A stretch of DNA of 5,133 bases from Pseudomonadota bacterium (GTDB lineage: Bacteria; Pseudomonadota; Alphaproteobacteria; Sphingomonadales; Sphingomonadaceae): positions 1 to 5,133 of the forward strand of contig JARXKR010000086.1 of the NCBI GenBank assembly GCA_030271565.1, given 5' to 3'. Below, piece after piece: positions 5,012-5,133 of this stretch. Each line of letters opens with the position of its first letter. Positions within the stretch are counted from its first letter, which is position 1. The position numbers and the translations under genes are program-made. Under the pieces are notes generated by a model, which searched no databases, was not told the DNA's origin, and saw only the letters and a program-made list of their open reading frames with translations.

Positions 5012-5094
5012 TGGTGGAGCCGCCGGGTACCGCCCCCGGGTCCGCTGTGCCTATTGCACGTAACAATTTATCACCATATCCGGTCGAAACCGGC
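5012..5094 (-). ncRNA. ssrA: tmRNA acceptor piece (3' tRNA half, encoded CCA)
   Basis: This piece is about 83 bases and transcribed first. It opens with a 5-bp hairpin capped by UUCG (5093-5080), then an AU-rich stretch and GCAATAGGCACAG, which can partly pair with GTGTGTTG of the coding piece (the P2-like helix). The T-arm follows: 5-bp stem, 7-base loop GGCGGTA. The piece ends with the acceptor strand CGGCTCC, discriminator A and CCA at 5014-5012. The T-loop is not the usual TTCRANY form. Confidence 0.88.
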
Positions 5095-5100
5095 ATGACC

Positions 5101-5128
5101 TATATAGGCGCTTCAAACTTAATGTGAA
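5101..5128 (-). promoter_or_regulatory. Candidate ssrA promoter
   Basis: On the minus strand, TTCACA (5128-5123, 5 of 6 to TTGACA) is followed by 16 bases and TATATA (5106-5101, 4 of 6 to TATAAT). Transcription would start near 5094-5093, exactly at the 5' end of the UUCG hairpin of the acceptor piece. The -10 sits in a perfect palindrome, CCTATATAGG (5099-5108). Confidence 0.6.
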
Positions 5129-5133
5129 GTGAC

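Larger units (their letters stand above)
4741..5094 (-). ncRNA. ssrA: Circularly permuted two-piece tmRNA (ssrA), precursor
   Basis: tmRNA with SmpB rescues ribosomes stalled on broken mRNAs and adds a degradation tag. Here the gene is permuted, as is typical of alphaproteobacteria: the acceptor piece (T-arm and CCA) comes first, then a spacer that is cut out, then the coding piece with the tRNA 5' half and tag frame. Coding GGGGCCG (4983-4977) pairs with acceptor CGGCTCC (5022-5016) over 7 bp; the third pair is G-U, the alanyl-tRNA synthetase identity element. It is followed by A and an encoded CCA (5014-5012). The T-stem pairs CCGGG (5039-5035) with CCCGG (5027-5023). The tag is ANDNEALALAA followed by TAA. 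One pseudoknot precedes the tag, and two tandem pseudoknot-like modules follow it. The 5' end is placed from the promoter spacing, and the 3' end from the last possible pseudoknot pairing near 4743, so both ends are approximate to a few bases. No T-run terminator is seen. Confidence 0.96.

Overview
The window reads as a GC-rich alphaproteobacterial chromosome, most likely from Sphingomonadales (the Erythrobacter/Novosphingobium/Sphingomonas group). The strongest evidence is a circularly permuted, two-piece tmRNA gene (ssrA) at the right end, minus strand. Its proteolysis tag reads ANDNEALALAA, which I associate from memory with this order. All four protein genes fit a compact, tightly packed alphaproteobacterial genome.

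Layout from left to right. Positions 1-765 (minus) hold the first 255 codons of malate synthase G (glcB), which runs off the left edge. A 132-base intergenic stretch separates it from a divergent plus-strand operon. That operon contains an M20-family metallohydrolase of the carboxypeptidase G2/ArgE type (898-2109), arginine N-succinyltransferase astA (2106-3137, GTG start overlapping the previous stop by 4 bases) and N-succinylarginine dihydrolase astB (3141-4388, 3-base gap). A 109-base spacer follows, then a small two-helix membrane protein of unknown function (4498-4740). The permuted ssrA gene converges on it from the right (about 5094 down to about 4741), with a plausible promoter at 5101-5128.

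How the genes work together. AstA and AstB are steps 1 and 2 of the arginine succinyltransferase (AST) catabolic pathway: arginine to N2-succinylarginine, then to N2-succinylornithine with release of two ammonia and CO2. The later steps (transaminase AstC, dehydrogenase AstD, desuccinylase AstE) are not in the window. The M20 enzyme is translationally coupled to astA and keeps all expected metal ligands. Its closest-looking family cleaves N-acyl-glutamates, so my main hypothesis is that it replaces AstE and releases succinate from N-succinylglutamate. Malate synthase G consumes glyoxylate and acetyl-CoA. It shares the divergent control region but has no direct pathway link that I can show.

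The most structurally detailed element is the tmRNA. It has a 7-bp acceptor stem formed between the two RNA pieces with the G3-U70 alanine identity pair, an encoded CCA, one pseudoknot before the tag, and two tandem pseudoknot-like modules after the tag that share an identical 14-base core. I saw no insertion sequence, CRISPR array, phage gene or other mobile element.
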